Made by a program: the position numbers and the translations under genes. A DNA stretch of 64,000 nt, from contig NZ_CP007202.1 in assembly GCF_000941055.1 (NCBI RefSeq), forward strand, positions 1,546,001 to 1,610,000, read 5' to 3'. Positions within the stretch are counted from its first letter, which is position 1. Each line of letters opens with the position of its first letter. Below the pieces are notes generated by a model. That model was not told the origin of the DNA. It saw nothing but the letters and a program-made list of their open reading frames with translations, and did no database searches. Source of the DNA: Siansivirga zeaxanthinifaciens CC-SAMT-1 (lineage in GTDB: Bacteria; Bacteroidota; Bacteroidia; Flavobacteriales; Flavobacteriaceae). Shown in pieces: positions 52,906 to 62,601 of this stretch.

Positions 52906-54636
52906 TTAAATTAATTTCATGTCTTTTAAAATCGTTTCGGCTTTTGTATCGAGTAAAGCTTCAACATTTTTAAAGTCTTCAACCGATTTTAATTCGGTAT
53001 TAACACTTACATAGAATTTTATTTTTGGCTCAGTTCCACTAGGGCGTAAAGCGATTTGACTACCATCTTCTGTGTAATAAATAATTACGTTAGATTTTGG
53101 TACATCAATGGTTTTTTCTTCACCAGTTAATAAATATTTGGCAGTAGATGTTTCGTAATCTTCAATTTTTACAACTTTAGAACCGTTAATTACTTTTAAA
53201 GGGTTTTCGCGTGCATCAATCATCATTTGTGTGATTTCTTGAGCACCTTCAATACCTTTTTTAGTTAGAGATACTAATTTCTCTTTGTAACAACCGTGTT
53301 CTACATAAAGTTTTAACAATTCTTCGTAGAAAGAACTGCCATTGGCTTTGGCATGTGCAGCTATATCACAAGCCAGAAGGGTAGAGGTTACTGCATCTTT
53401 ATCGCGAACAAAATCGCCCACCATATAACCAAAACTTTCTTCGCCACCACCAATAAAATCTAGTTCAGGGAAGTCTTTAATAAGTTTAGCAATCCATTTA
53501 AAGCCTGTTAAAACTATTTTACTCTCTACATTGTAAGCATCTGCAAGTTTATTAAGCATAGGTGTCGACACAATTGTAGATGCAATAAATTCTTTTCCTT
53601 TAATTTTTCCAGCAGCTTTCCATTGTTTTAAAAGGAAATCTGTCATCATTAACATGGTTTGGTTTCCGTTAAGAAGTTGTAATTCATTTTCAGAATTACG
53701 CACGGCAACGCCCAATCTGTCACAATCGGGATCGGTACCAATCACAATATCGGCGCCTACTTGGTCGGCTAATTCTAAAGCCATTTTTAAAGCAGCCGGT
53801 TCTTCTGGATTTGGAGATGCAACGGTTGGAAAATCGCCATTTGGTACTTCTTGTTCTTTTACAATATGAACATTTTTAAAACCAGCGCGTTTTAAAGTTT
53901 CTGGAACGGCAGTGATTGAGGTTCCGTGTAAGGAAGTAAAAACAATTTTAAAATTATCTTTTGCTTCTTGTGAGGCTGCGATGCTTCCGTTTTTAACAGA
54001 TTCGTCAATAAATACGGTATCAACTTCTTCACCTATATATTTAATGAGGCTATTGTTAGCTTCAAATTTAATATCAGAATATTTTAAACTATCAATAACT
54101 TTAATAATTTCTCCATCTTGAGGCGGAACCAACTGGCCACCATCTTGCCAATACACTTTGTAACCATTGTATTCTGGCGGATTATGCGATGCTGTTAAAA
54201 CAATACCACAATGGCAGTTTAAGTGTTTAACTGCAAACGATAATTCTGGAGTTGGACGCAAATCTTCAAATAAAAATACTTGAATACCATTAGCTGAAAA
54301 AACATCGGCAACTACTTTTGCTAAAGTTTTACTGTTGTGTCTGCAATCGTAAGCAATAACGGCTTTAGGTGTTTCACCCGGAAAGGCTTCTAATAAATAA
54401 TTGCTTAAACCTTGAGTGCTTTTTCCTAATGTGTATTTGTTTATACGATTGGTACCAATGCCCATAACACCACGCATACCACCCGTACCAAATTCAAGAT
54501 CTTTATAAAAGCTTTCCTGAATATCTTTTGGATTATGTGCAATGCTATTTTTTATGAAAGCTTGTGTTTCCTCATCAAAAGTTGGCGTTAACCAAGTATT
54601 TATTCTCTCTAGAATTTGTGGTTCAATGTGTATCAT
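52906..54636 (-). CDS. Phosphoglucomutase/phosphomannomutase
   Basis: A 576-residue alpha-D-phosphohexomutase that interconverts hexose 1- and 6-phosphates. The active-site Ser is in [17 protein letters not shown], the metal-binding loop in [10 protein letters not shown], the sugar-binding loop in [10 protein letters not shown] and the phosphate-binding loop in [12 protein letters not shown]. The length and pattern fit the PGM2/PMM subgroup. It supplies precursors for envelope polysaccharide and perhaps for the disaccharide locus. A TACTTTTG -7 element lies at 54656-54663. Confidence 0.93.
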
Positions 54637-54655
54637 AGTTGTTAAAAAATATTTT

Positions 54656-54663
54656 CAAAAGTA
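54656..54663 (-). promoter_or_regulatory. -7 promoter element of the phosphoglucomutase gene
   Basis: TACTTTTG on the minus strand matches TAnnTTTG, about 20 bases before the start codon. Confidence 0.45.
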
Positions 54664-54720
54664 ATTAATAATGAATTTTTTAGTTGGTTTAATTTTGATT
54701 TAAAAATCCTTTTAAATTTA

Positions 54721-55671
54721 TTAATTTAAGTTTAAGTTTTCTTTAATTGTATAACGTTTTTTTCCTTGTTTGGTTCGTAAAATTATTTCGCCTAAGAAAC
54801 CAGCAACGAAAAATTGCGTACCTATAACCATGGTAGTTAAGGTTATATAAAATTCTGGTCTAAGGGTGATAAGTCTGCCTTTAGGATTAAAAAATAATTT
54901 ATCGAGACCCAAGTACAAAACAAAACAAAAGGCAATAGTTATCATTATAAAACCAAGTGCGCCAAAAAGATGCATGGGGTTTTTACCAAAACGGGAAATA
55001 AACCAAATGGTAATTAAATCTAAAAAGCCATGAATAAAACGGTTCATGCCGAATTTGGTTTCGCCATATTTTCTAGCCTGGTGTTTTACTACTTTTTCAG
55101 AAATTTTAGTAAAACCAGCATTTTTTGCCAACACAGGAATGTAGCGATGCATTTCGCCATTAACATCAATTTGTTTTACCACCTCTAATCGATAGGCTTT
55201 TAAGCCGCAATTAAAATCATTGAGTTTAACACCCGATGTTCTTCGGGCTGCCCAATTAAATAATTTTGATGGTAAATTTTTTGAAATGATAGAATCGTAA
55301 CGCTTTTTTTTCCAACCAGAAATTAAGTCGTATTGATCTTTAACTATTAGGTTGTAAAGCTCGGGTATTTCGTCTGGACTATCCTGTAAATCGGCATCCA
55401 TGGTAATAACCACATCGCCTGACGCTTTTTCGAATCCAGCATGAAGGGCTTGAGATTTTCCGAAGTTTTTTAAAAAACGAATGCCCTTAACATGAGGGTT
55501 TTTTAATGATAATTGATTAATGGTTTTCCAAGAATCGTCTGTACTGCCATCATCAATAAAAATGATTTCATATGAAAAATGATTGGATTGCATAACACTA
55601 GCAATCCAATCATGTAATTCTGTTAAAGAGTCTTGTTCGTTAAGTAGTGGTATGACTACTGATATGTTCAT
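54721..55671 (-). CDS. Family 2 glycosyltransferase, DPM1/GtrB-like
   Basis: A 316-residue enzyme with an N-terminal GT-A domain (1-220): VVIPLLNEQDSL, EIIFIDDGSTDDSW, and the DxD-like TMDADLQDSP; KYGETKFG follows. Two transmembrane helices (about 230-260 and 275-300) anchor the C-terminus. It most likely transfers a sugar onto a polyprenyl phosphate carrier for glycan synthesis. A TATTTTTG -7 element lies at 55700-55707 overlapping the gap to the DUF4199 gene. Confidence 0.9.
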   Translation of the reverse strand: MNISVVIPLLNEQDSLTELHDWIASVMQSNHFSYEIIFIDDGSTDDSWKTINQLSLKNPHVKGIRFLKNFGKSQALHAGFEKASGDVVITMDADLQDSPDEIPELYNLIVKDQYDLISGWKKKRYDSIISKNLPSKLFNWAARRTSGVKLNDFNCGLKAYRLEVVKQIDVNGEMHRYIPVLAKNAGFTKISEKVVKHQARKYGETKFGMNRFIHGFLDLITIWFISRFGKNPMHLFGALGFIMITIAFCFVLYLGLDKLFFNPKGRLITLRPEFYITLTTMVIGTQFFVAGFLGEIILRTKQGKKRYTIKENLNLN

Positions 55672-55712
55672 TTAAAAGCTTTCAAAAAGGTTGATGCTTC
55701 AAAAATACAGAA

Positions 55713-56243
55713 TTATTCTGCTTTTGGTTTATTTTTTTTCAATGCAGCAGCAACAATTAATCCAATAATGCTAAAAAACACCGTATAACCAGCCAATCCT
55801 TTTAAAATGTTTCCAATTGAATATTGGTTTTGAGATTCTATTTGTTCTACCGATTGCGCAATAACTTCGCTGGGCGTATTAAATCCTTTAAGCATTTCAA
55901 CTGTTTTTTCGATTGTTTTTTCTTTTAAAACATTTGCGGCTTCCGTATCTATAAAATTGAATAATATATATGATACAAATGTGCTAATAACCAAACCTAA
56001 AACAACAGTAATAAAAAAAGCGGTAAACGCTTCCTTAAAAGAGGCATATCCGTCTTGTGCTTGTTTTGTTTTTCCTACCGAAATAATACCTAGTACGATA
56101 ATGGCTATTAGCATGAATACACCATACCACATGTTTGTTAACAATTCTAGATCTACCGCATAGGCAACAACGGTTAGTAATGCTAGTAATCCACCTAAAT
56201 AAAGTCCGAAATTAATAGCTATAGATTTTAAAGATTTTTCCAT
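55713..56243 (-). CDS. DUF4199 membrane protein
   Basis: A 176-residue inner membrane protein with four helices (about 8-27, 36-55, 70-93 and 150-170) and a soluble helical section (about 95-140). The arrangement and gene neighbourhood (next to a GT2 gene) match DUF4199 of Bacteroidota. Function unknown. Confidence 0.82.
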   Translation of the reverse strand: MEKSLKSIAINFGLYLGGLLALLTVVAYAVDLELLTNMWYGVFMLIAIIVLGIISVGKTKQAQDGYASFKEAFTAFFITVVLGLVISTFVSYILFNFIDTEAANVLKEKTIEKTVEMLKGFNTPSEVIAQSVEQIESQNQYSIGNILKGLAGYTVFFSIIGLIVAAALKKNKPKAE

Positions 56244-56335
56244 TTTTTTAGAATAAATTTGTTCATTGATTAGTTAGTATTCAAAGGTAAGGAAACGTTA
56301 CAGATTTTTTGAATAAAAAAAAATGTAAAAAAGTG

Positions 56336-56365
56336 TTGCAAAATTGTAAATATTGCTTATTTTTG
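56336..56365 (+). promoter_or_regulatory. Promoter of rpmE (-33 TTG and -7 TATTTTTG)
   Basis: TTG at 56336-56338 and TATTTTTG at 56358-56365 are 19 bases apart, a good fit to the Bacteroidota sigma factor consensus. Confidence 0.6.
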
Positions 56366-56402
56366 CACTTCCAAAATTGAAAAGAATTTAAAGCTTTAAG
56401 CG

Positions 56403-56654
56403 ATGAAAAAAGATATACATCCAGAAAATTATAGAATAGTAGCATTTAAAGACATGTCTAACGAAGATGTTTTTTTAACAAAATCTACAGCAAACACTAA
56501 CGAAACTTTGGAGGTTGATGGTGTTGAGTATCCACTTATCAAAATGGAGATTTCAAGAACATCGCACCCATTTTACACTGGTAAATCTAAATTAATAGAT
56601 ACTGCTGGACGTATTGATAAATTTAAAAACAAATACGCGAAGTTTTCAAAATAA
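56403..56654 (+). CDS. rpmE2: 50S ribosomal protein L31, type B
   Basis: An 83-residue ribosomal protein, [17 protein letters not shown] at the start and [20 protein letters not shown] in the middle, ending [10 protein letters not shown]. The zinc-binding Cys motif of type A L31 is absent, so this is the zinc-free type B. It is a single gene with a strong promoter and terminator. In some bacteria the type B form replaces the zinc form during zinc limitation. Confidence 0.96.
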   Translation: MKKDIHPENYRIVAFKDMSNEDVFLTKSTANTNETLEVDGVEYPLIKMEISRTSHPFYTGKSKLIDTAGRIDKFKNKYAKFSK

Positions 56655-56673
56655 ACTTTGTAATAACTATATA

Positions 56674-56713
56674 CTAAAAGCCTTCATATTATTTAATATT
56701 GAAGGCTTTTTTA
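56674..56713 (+). terminator. Rho-independent terminator of rpmE
   Basis: Stem AAAGCCTTCA / TGAAGGCTTT around an AT-rich loop, followed by T residues. Confidence 0.8.
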
Positions 56714-56804
56714 TTATACCTAATTCATCTATTTTTGTTTAAACATTACGTTTTAAATTAAGATATTGTAGTTTTATTTACAACTTTCAACTTTAAAAAA
56801 TCTC

Positions 56805-57980
56805 ATGAATTATATCCTATTCGATGGTCCATCAAGAACTAATTTGTTGCCATTCACATTTACCCGTCCAGTTGCAGAAATACGAGTTGGAATATTAACG
56901 ATTCGAGAAAAATGGGAAACGTTTTTAGATGCTACTACCACTACAGTTACCGAAGATTATTTGTCTGATAAGTTTCCTATGGTTGAAATGGATGTAAATA
57001 TCATGATAAATGCATCATATTTACCAAATTTAGAATTGGTAGAAATGATAAAGGATTTAAAAGAAAATGAAGCCATTTTTAAAGATGAAGATGTCATTGC
57101 CTTTTACACCAAAGAAGCACAAGAAGATATTAATTTTGATAGTTATGAAGCTATAGAATTTAATGAATCTATTATAAAAATTGAAAATACCTGGGATATT
57201 TTTTCTAAAAATGGAGAAGCTATTCAAGACGATTTTAATCTGCTTACGCAAGGTAGAACATCGAAGCCTATACCATCAAGTAATAATGTTATTGCTGCCG
57301 AAAACATATTTATTGAAGCAGGTGCTTCTTTAGAATTTGTAACTCTTAACGCCACAAACGGTCCAATTTACATAGGTAAAAATTCTGAAATAATGGAAGG
57401 TTCCATAATTAGAGGGCCCTTCGCCTTATGTGAAAATGCTATTATTAAAATGGGAGCCAAAATTTATGGCCCAACAACTATAGGTCCGCAATGTAAAGCA
57501 GGTGGCGAAATTAATAATTCTGTTATGTTTGCCAATTCTAACAAGGGGCACGATGGATTTTTAGGAAATTCTGTTTTAGGTGAATGGTGTAATTTGGGAG
57601 CAGATACTAATAATTCAAATCTAAAAAATAATTATGCAGAAGTGCGTCTCTGGGATTATGACACAGAGGGGTTTGCTAAAACTGGTTTGCAATTTTGTGG
57701 ATTAATGATGGGCGATCACAGTAAATGCGGAATTAATACCATGTTTAACACAGGTACCGTAGTGGGCGTAAGTGCAAATATTTTTGGTAGTGGTTTTCCA
57801 AGAAATTTTGTACCAAGTTTTAGTTGGGGAGGTAGTAGTGGTTTTACAACTTACGCAACCAAAAAAGCTTTTGAAGTGGCCGAAGTCGTTATGGCCAGAC
57901 GGGGTTTAGAGCTCACAGAACAAGATAAGCTTATTCTAGAACACGTATTCGAAGAAACTAAAAAATACAGACGCTATTAA
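56805..57980 (+). CDS. GlmU-family protein (sugar nucleotidyltransferase/acetyltransferase-like)
   Basis: A 391-residue protein whose N-terminal part (1-150) is a divergent nucleotidyltransferase-like region (NYILFDGPSRTNLLPFTFTR) and whose C-terminal part (about 170-360) is a left-handed beta-helix of hexapeptide repeats (PIYIGKNSEIMEGSIIRGPF, GPTTIGPQCKAGGEINNSVM). Bacteroidota annotate this as GlmU family protein; it is not the standard GlmU (no GxGTRM loop). It is likely an enzyme of amino-sugar nucleotide metabolism, exact reaction uncertain. Confidence 0.8.
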   Translation: MNYILFDGPSRTNLLPFTFTRPVAEIRVGILTIREKWETFLDATTTTVTEDYLSDKFPMVEMDVNIMINASYLPNLELVEMIKDLKENEAIFKDEDVIAFYTKEAQEDINFDSYEAIEFNESIIKIENTWDIFSKNGEAIQDDFNLLTQGRTSKPIPSSNNVIAAENIFIEAGASLEFVTLNATNGPIYIGKNSEIMEGSIIRGPFALCENAIIKMGAKIYGPTTIGPQCKAGGEINNSVMFANSNKGHDGFLGNSVLGEWCNLGADTNNSNLKNNYAEVRLWDYDTEGFAKTGLQFCGLMMGDHSKCGINTMFNTGTVVGVSANIFGSGFPRNFVPSFSWGGSSGFTTYATKKAFEVAEVVMARRGLELTEQDKLILEHVFEETKKYRRY

Positions 57981-58024
57981 ACGTTTGAAACCTTTTGGTT
58001 ACCAATAACTTAATTAAGTTTTTC

Positions 58025-58032
58025 TATATTTG
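58025..58032 (+). promoter_or_regulatory. -7 promoter element of the PD40 protein gene
   Basis: TATATTTG matches TAnnTTTG, 22 bases before the ATG at 58054. Confidence 0.5.
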
Positions 58033-58053
58033 TTTGTAGAGAAACTTTTTTTT

Positions 58054-58968
58054 ATGCTGAAATTTTTACTGTGTAGTACACTACTTATAACGTCCTTAAG
58101 TTATGCTCAATCTGATTTAGAGAAGGCTGTTAATTTAGAATTAAATAACGAATACCCTCATTTTGGTTTGATGGTATTTGAATCAAATAAAGTGCTTTTT
58201 ACGTCTTATTTAATAGATAAAAGAGGAAAACTTGAACGTCAAAGTGGAGCGCCCGTTTTAGGAGTTTATGAGGGTGCATTATCTTCTAATGGAACGATTT
58301 CCAATGTAAATCTTTTACAAATTGACGAAGCAATTCAGAAAAATGGTATTACCAGTGCGGCTTTGTCACCAAATGGAGAACAGTTATTTATAACCATGCG
58401 TTACTCAAGTAAAGACATGCCAAAAGGCACATTTAATCCAGATAATTTTCACATTCGGGTGGGGGAGTATGTATCTGAAGTTGGTTGGACAAATTTTACA
58501 GTTTTACCATTTTGTGATCCGAAGTATTCTTATGCTCATCCAGCTTTTAGTAAAGATGGTAAAACAATGTATTTTACTTCCAATATTAGAGGCGGAAAGG
58601 AGACAACTAAAGGTGGTTCCGATATTTTTAAAGTAGATGTTTTAGATAATAACACCTTTTCTGAACCTAAAAATATGGGGCCAAACGTTAATTCTTATAG
58701 TAAAGAAATGTTTCCGTTTGTAAGCCATTCGGGCGATTTATATTTGGCTTCCAACAGGCCTAATGGTTTTGGAGGCTTCGATATTTATAAATGTAAAAAC
58801 AATAATAAAGGTGGTTTTGGAAAAGCCGAAAAATTACCAAAGCCAATTAACAGTGCACAAGACGATTTCGGATTTATAATTCTTAACGATGAAAAAACTT
58901 GCTTTTTTACATCCAAAAGAACCGATGGTAAAGGCGATGACGATATTTATAAATTTATTATTAATTAA
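58054..58968 (+). CDS. Secreted PD40/TolB-like beta-propeller protein
   Basis: The start is taken as ATG 58054, which gives a clean signal peptide (MLKFLLCSTLLITSLSYAQ). The 304-residue mature protein contains PD40-type repeats: SPNGEQLFITM, YAHPAFSKDGKTMYFTSN, FPFVSHSGDLYLASNRP and GFIILNDEKTCFFTSKR, each ending in a DI(F/Y)K-like strand. These form a TolB-like propeller also found next to OmpA domains in Bacteroidota. It is probably periplasmic. A small membrane protein gene follows 12 bases later. Confidence 0.8.
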   Translation: MLKFLLCSTLLITSLSYAQSDLEKAVNLELNNEYPHFGLMVFESNKVLFTSYLIDKRGKLERQSGAPVLGVYEGALSSNGTISNVNLLQIDEAIQKNGITSAALSPNGEQLFITMRYSSKDMPKGTFNPDNFHIRVGEYVSEVGWTNFTVLPFCDPKYSYAHPAFSKDGKTMYFTSNIRGGKETTKGGSDIFKVDVLDNNTFSEPKNMGPNVNSYSKEMFPFVSHSGDLYLASNRPNGFGGFDIYKCKNNNKGGFGKAEKLPKPINSAQDDFGFIILNDEKTCFFTSKRTDGKGDDDIYKFIIN

Positions 58969-58980
58969 TTGTATTGTAAT

Positions 58981-59313
58981 ATGTTAGGTTTGTTTTTAAT
59001 TTATTTTATTGGTAAAAAATTTTATGATTTAGCTGATACATACGAACAGAATAAATGGTTGTATGCAATTATAAGTGTTGTTTTTTATTATGCAGTAGGT
59101 TTTGTGTTTGGCGTGGTTTTATTTGTACTAGACTTTTATGTTTTTGGATGGAATTTAGATTGGGAAAATAATTTTGGTGTTAATCTTTTGGGGCTTCCAA
59201 TAGGTTTACTCGCTTTATGGGTTTTGTATATGATATTAGAAAGCAGATGGAAAAAAAGAATTGTTTTAGTAAAAGATGAAATTAAAAATATAGGTAATGA
59301 TAATTTAGAATGA
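58981..59313 (+). CDS. Small membrane protein of unknown function
   Basis: The start is taken as ATG 58981. The 110-residue protein has three hydrophobic helices (about 1-11, 24-45 and 62-84) and a charged tail. I do not recognise the family. It follows the PD40 gene closely and ends with a TGA stop two bases before the convergent peptide-binding protein gene, with no terminator in between. Confidence 0.6.
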   Translation: MLGLFLIYFIGKKFYDLADTYEQNKWLYAIISVVFYYAVGFVFGVVLFVLDFYVFGWNLDWENNFGVNLLGLPIGLLALWVLYMILESRWKKRIVLVKDEIKNIGNDNLE

Positions 59314-59315
59314 CA

Positions 59316-60932
59316 TTAGCGTTTTTTTACCCACTTTAATTCTAATAAGTTAATGGGGTTAATGCCTAAGTTTTCAACGTTTTTTTTTGTAAACCTAACG
59401 ACTTCATCATAAAATAAGGGAACCACAGGCGCATTTTTCATTATTAATGAGTCCATTTTAGTATAAAGTAATGCTCTTTTATTTGCATTGGTTTCAGCAA
59501 ACGCTTCTTGATACCAAGAGTCAAATAAATCGCTTTTAAAATGGGTGTAATTTGGTCCGTTAGGAGCAAAATTTTCACTGTAGTATAACGATAAATAATT
59601 TTCTGCATCTGGGTAATCGGCAACCCAACTGGCTCGAAATAAATTTAATTTCCCATTGGCTTTTGCATCTTTTAAAGTTGCAGGAGGAACCACATCGACA
59701 TTTACTATTAAACCTGTTTTTTGAAGTTCACGCTGAATATATTCGCAAAAACTTAAGTAATTACTAGTTGTAGTTATAGAAATTTCTGGATTTTCAATAC
59801 CTGTTTCAGATTTGAATTGTTGTATTAAAGCTTTTGCGCGATCGGGTTGATAATTAAAGCCAATAGCTTCGTTGTATCCTGGAAGACCTTTGGGAATAAA
59901 TCCGCCATAGGCAGGAATACCTATACCATTGCGTAAATAAATCATCATTTTTTTTCTGTCGAAACCATAATTTACAGCCTGTCTAATTAAATTAGATTGT
60001 ATTTCAGGAACTTCAGAATCTAAATAAAACGCCAAATACTCGGTATTTAAATATGGGCCGCGAATCATGTTTACGGTTTCGGTATATTGATTTCTAAGTT
60101 TTCCATCGGCAGTTAAAATGTCATCTTTATATGAAGCATCTAATCCCGAAACAAAATCGATGTTGCCTTGTGTAAATTGTAAAAATTCACTCTGTTTGTC
60201 TGGTAAAAAAGTAATGGCAACAGCTTCAAGATACGGTAGTGGTTGTTCGTTTTGGTCTTTTTCAAAATAATGGTTGTTTTTTCTAAAAACCAGTTTAATG
60301 TTTTCTTCCCAGCGTTTAAATTTAAAAGGACCGGTTCCTATGGGATTCGATCTAAAATTACTACCATAATGGTTTACTATTTCTTTAGGCACTACCGAAC
60401 AATATTTCATGGTTAGTAAACCTAAAAATGCGGGAAAGGCTTGTTTTAGTTTTATTTCAAAAACACTATCGTTAACAGCCTTAAAGCTGTCTACTTTACT
60501 TAAAACCCAGCTACCTGGAGAGGCTATTTTTTTGTCTAGCAGTCTGTTTAAACTGTATGTAAAATCTTCAGCATTTACAACTCTTGTAGAGTCTTTACCA
60601 AATAAAAAATGTTTATGAAAATAAACATCTTGCCGAAGGTTGAAAGTGTAAGTAAGTGCATCTGTAGAAATACTGTAATTCTTAGCAATGCAGGGTATAA
60701 CATTTAAATTGGCATCCATTTGAACCAATCCATTAAATAATTGATTTGTTGCCCAGATATCGGCAATGTCTTTAGAAAAAGCAGGATCTAAGGAGCCAAT
60801 GTTTTTGTGTTCATTATACCTAAAAACTTCTGTGTCTAAAATTTTTTTAGAATTGTTTTGGCAAGAAAAAAATAAAAATGACAAACTCAAAACAATGAGA
60901 GACTTACTGTAAATATTAAGTACTTTATGCAC
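59316..60932 (-). CDS. ABC transporter substrate-binding lipoprotein, family 5 (OppA-like)
   Basis: A 538-residue lipoprotein with a signal ending LFFSCQNN (lipobox Cys about 24). The family 5 pattern is seen in EDFTYSLNRLLD, NPIGTGPFKFKRWEE and ASWVADYPDAENYLSLYYSE. It should bind peptides or nickel for an ABC importer, whose permease and ATPase genes are not nearby. The start codon is GTG, since no other start precedes the signal peptide. A TATTTTTG -7 element lies at 60955-60962 on the minus strand. Confidence 0.9.
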   Translation of the reverse strand: MHKVLNIYSKSLIVLSLSFLFFSCQNNSKKILDTEVFRYNEHKNIGSLDPAFSKDIADIWATNQLFNGLVQMDANLNVIPCIAKNYSISTDALTYTFNLRQDVYFHKHFLFGKDSTRVVNAEDFTYSLNRLLDKKIASPGSWVLSKVDSFKAVNDSVFEIKLKQAFPAFLGLLTMKYCSVVPKEIVNHYGSNFRSNPIGTGPFKFKRWEENIKLVFRKNNHYFEKDQNEQPLPYLEAVAITFLPDKQSEFLQFTQGNIDFVSGLDASYKDDILTADGKLRNQYTETVNMIRGPYLNTEYLAFYLDSEVPEIQSNLIRQAVNYGFDRKKMMIYLRNGIGIPAYGGFIPKGLPGYNEAIGFNYQPDRAKALIQQFKSETGIENPEISITTTSNYLSFCEYIQRELQKTGLIVNVDVVPPATLKDAKANGKLNLFRASWVADYPDAENYLSLYYSENFAPNGPNYTHFKSDLFDSWYQEAFAETNANKRALLYTKMDSLIMKNAPVVPLFYDEVVRFTKKNVENLGINPINLLELKWVKKR

Positions 60933-61115
60933 AGGTAATGGTTTTTAAGTGCTTCAAAAATAATGGTTTTAAAAGGATTTTTTTTATTTATTATTTTTTT
61001 TAAAATATTTTGTGACTTTTTAAATGATGCTGTGTCTTAATGTGTATAGATTAAATAATTTGCTATTATTTACAAAAAAAAGAAGTATTAAATATCATAA
61101 TTTAAGCTTTAAATC

Positions 61116-61144
61116 GGGTGTAACGTTAAGTTACACCCTTTTTT
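61116..61144 (+). terminator. Orphan hairpin (terminator-like or operator) upstream of mtaB
   Basis: GGGTGTAAC and GTTACACCC are perfect 9-base arms around a GTTAA loop, followed by TTTTTT. No plus-strand gene ends nearby, since the flanking genes are divergent. It may end a small RNA from the 230-base gap, or be a repressor palindrome occupying the -33 region of the mtaB promoter. Confidence 0.5.
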
Positions 61145-61146
61145 AT

Positions 61147-61154
61147 TAAATTTG
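61147..61154 (+). promoter_or_regulatory. -7 promoter element of mtaB
   Basis: TAAATTTG matches TAnnTTTG and directly follows the hairpin; the likely transcription start is about 61160, so the leader is very short. Confidence 0.5.
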
Positions 61155-61166
61155 CAACGTATAATA

Positions 61167-62507
61167 ATGGAAATGAATTCAAGAAAAAAAGTTGCATTTT
61201 ACACTTTAGGCTGTAAGCTTAATTTTTCGGAGACATCAACGATTGCAAGAGATTTTGCTAATGAAGGTTTCGATCGTGTTGATTTTTCAGAGAAAGCAGA
61301 TATATATGTTATAAACACATGTTCTGTTACAGAAAATGCAGATAAGCGTTTTAAAAGTATTGTTAAGCAAGCCCAAAAAATTAATTCGGAAGCTTTTGTA
61401 GCAGCTATTGGTTGCTATGCACAATTAAAACCTCAGGAACTGGCCGATGTAGATGGTGTCGATTTAGTACTGGGCGCTACAGAAAAATTCAAAATCACCG
61501 ATTACCTTAACGATCTTTCTAAAAATGATTTAGGCGAAGTACATTCCTGTGAAATTGAGGATGCCGATTTTTATGTTGGGTCTTACTCTATAGGCGATAG
61601 AACCCGTGCCTTTTTAAAAGTGCAAGATGGGTGTGATTATAAATGTACCTATTGTACAATTCCTTTGGCTAGAGGTATTTCTAGAAGTGATACCATGGAA
61701 AGCGTGATAAAAAATGCTCGCGAAATTTCTGCTCAAAACATTAAAGAAATTGTTTTAACAGGAGTTAATATTGGTGATTATGGTAAAGGCGAGTTTGGTA
61801 ATAAAAAACATGAGCACACCTTTTTAGATTTGGTTACCGAATTAGATAAAGTAGAAGGCATTGAACGCCTAAGAATTTCCTCTATCGAGCCCAATTTATT
61901 AAAAAACGAAACCATTGAGTTAGTTTCAAAATCGCGTGCTTTTGTACCTCATTTTCACATTCCTCTGCAAAGTGGTAGCAATGAGATTTTAAAAAAAATG
62001 AAGCGTAGATATCTGCGTGAATTGTACGTTGATCGTGTTGCTAAAATTCGTGAAACGATGCCTCATGCTTGTATAGGTGTTGATGTTATTGTGGGTTTTC
62101 CTGGAGAAACTGAAGTTCATTTTTTAGAAACTTATAATTTTCTAGCAGATTTAGATATATCTTATTTGCATGTTTTTACCTATTCTGAAAGAGATAATAC
62201 AGAAGCTGCCGAAATGGACGGGGTAGTACCTAATAAAGTAAGAAGCAAACGAAGCAAAATGCTTCGCGGGTTGTCTGTTAAAAAAAGACGCGCTTTTTAT
62301 GAAAGTCAACTAGGTACAGAACGTGTTGTTCTTTTTGAAAGTGAAAATAAAGAAGGTTATATTCACGGTTTTACCGAAAATTATGTTAAAGTAAAAACAA
62401 CTTGGAATCCCGAACTCGTTAATACACTTCATCATGTTGAACTAACCAAAATAGATGATGATGGCTTGGTAAGATTTGACTTTATAAAAGAGTTCGCAGG
62501 AATGTAA
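61167..62507 (+). CDS. mtaB: tRNA t6A37 methylthiotransferase MtaB
   Basis: A radical SAM enzyme that adds a methylthio group to t6A37 of tRNA. The start is taken as ATG 61167 (446 residues) because the earlier in-frame TTG lies on the -7 element; ATG 61173 is the alternative. The N-terminal UPF0004 domain holds three cluster Cys (TLGCKLN, NTCSVTENAD, AIGCYAQ), the radical SAM motif is GCDYKCTYCTIP, and a TRAM-like C-terminus follows. The order and length match MtaB rather than MiaB or RimO. Confidence 0.9.
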   Translation: MEMNSRKKVAFYTLGCKLNFSETSTIARDFANEGFDRVDFSEKADIYVINTCSVTENADKRFKSIVKQAQKINSEAFVAAIGCYAQLKPQELADVDGVDLVLGATEKFKITDYLNDLSKNDLGEVHSCEIEDADFYVGSYSIGDRTRAFLKVQDGCDYKCTYCTIPLARGISRSDTMESVIKNAREISAQNIKEIVLTGVNIGDYGKGEFGNKKHEHTFLDLVTELDKVEGIERLRISSIEPNLLKNETIELVSKSRAFVPHFHIPLQSGSNEILKKMKRRYLRELYVDRVAKIRETMPHACIGVDVIVGFPGETEVHFLETYNFLADLDISYLHVFTYSERDNTEAAEMDGVVPNKVRSKRSKMLRGLSVKKRRAFYESQLGTERVVLFESENKEGYIHGFTENYVKVKTTWNPELVNTLHHVELTKIDDDGLVRFDFIKEFAGM

Positions 62508-62601
62508 TAATGTTTATCTGATTTTTATCACACTTTATCAGTTTTATTCTGTAATATCTTATTTATGAAATACCTTTACTACATATAAAGTCCCAATTTG
62601 T

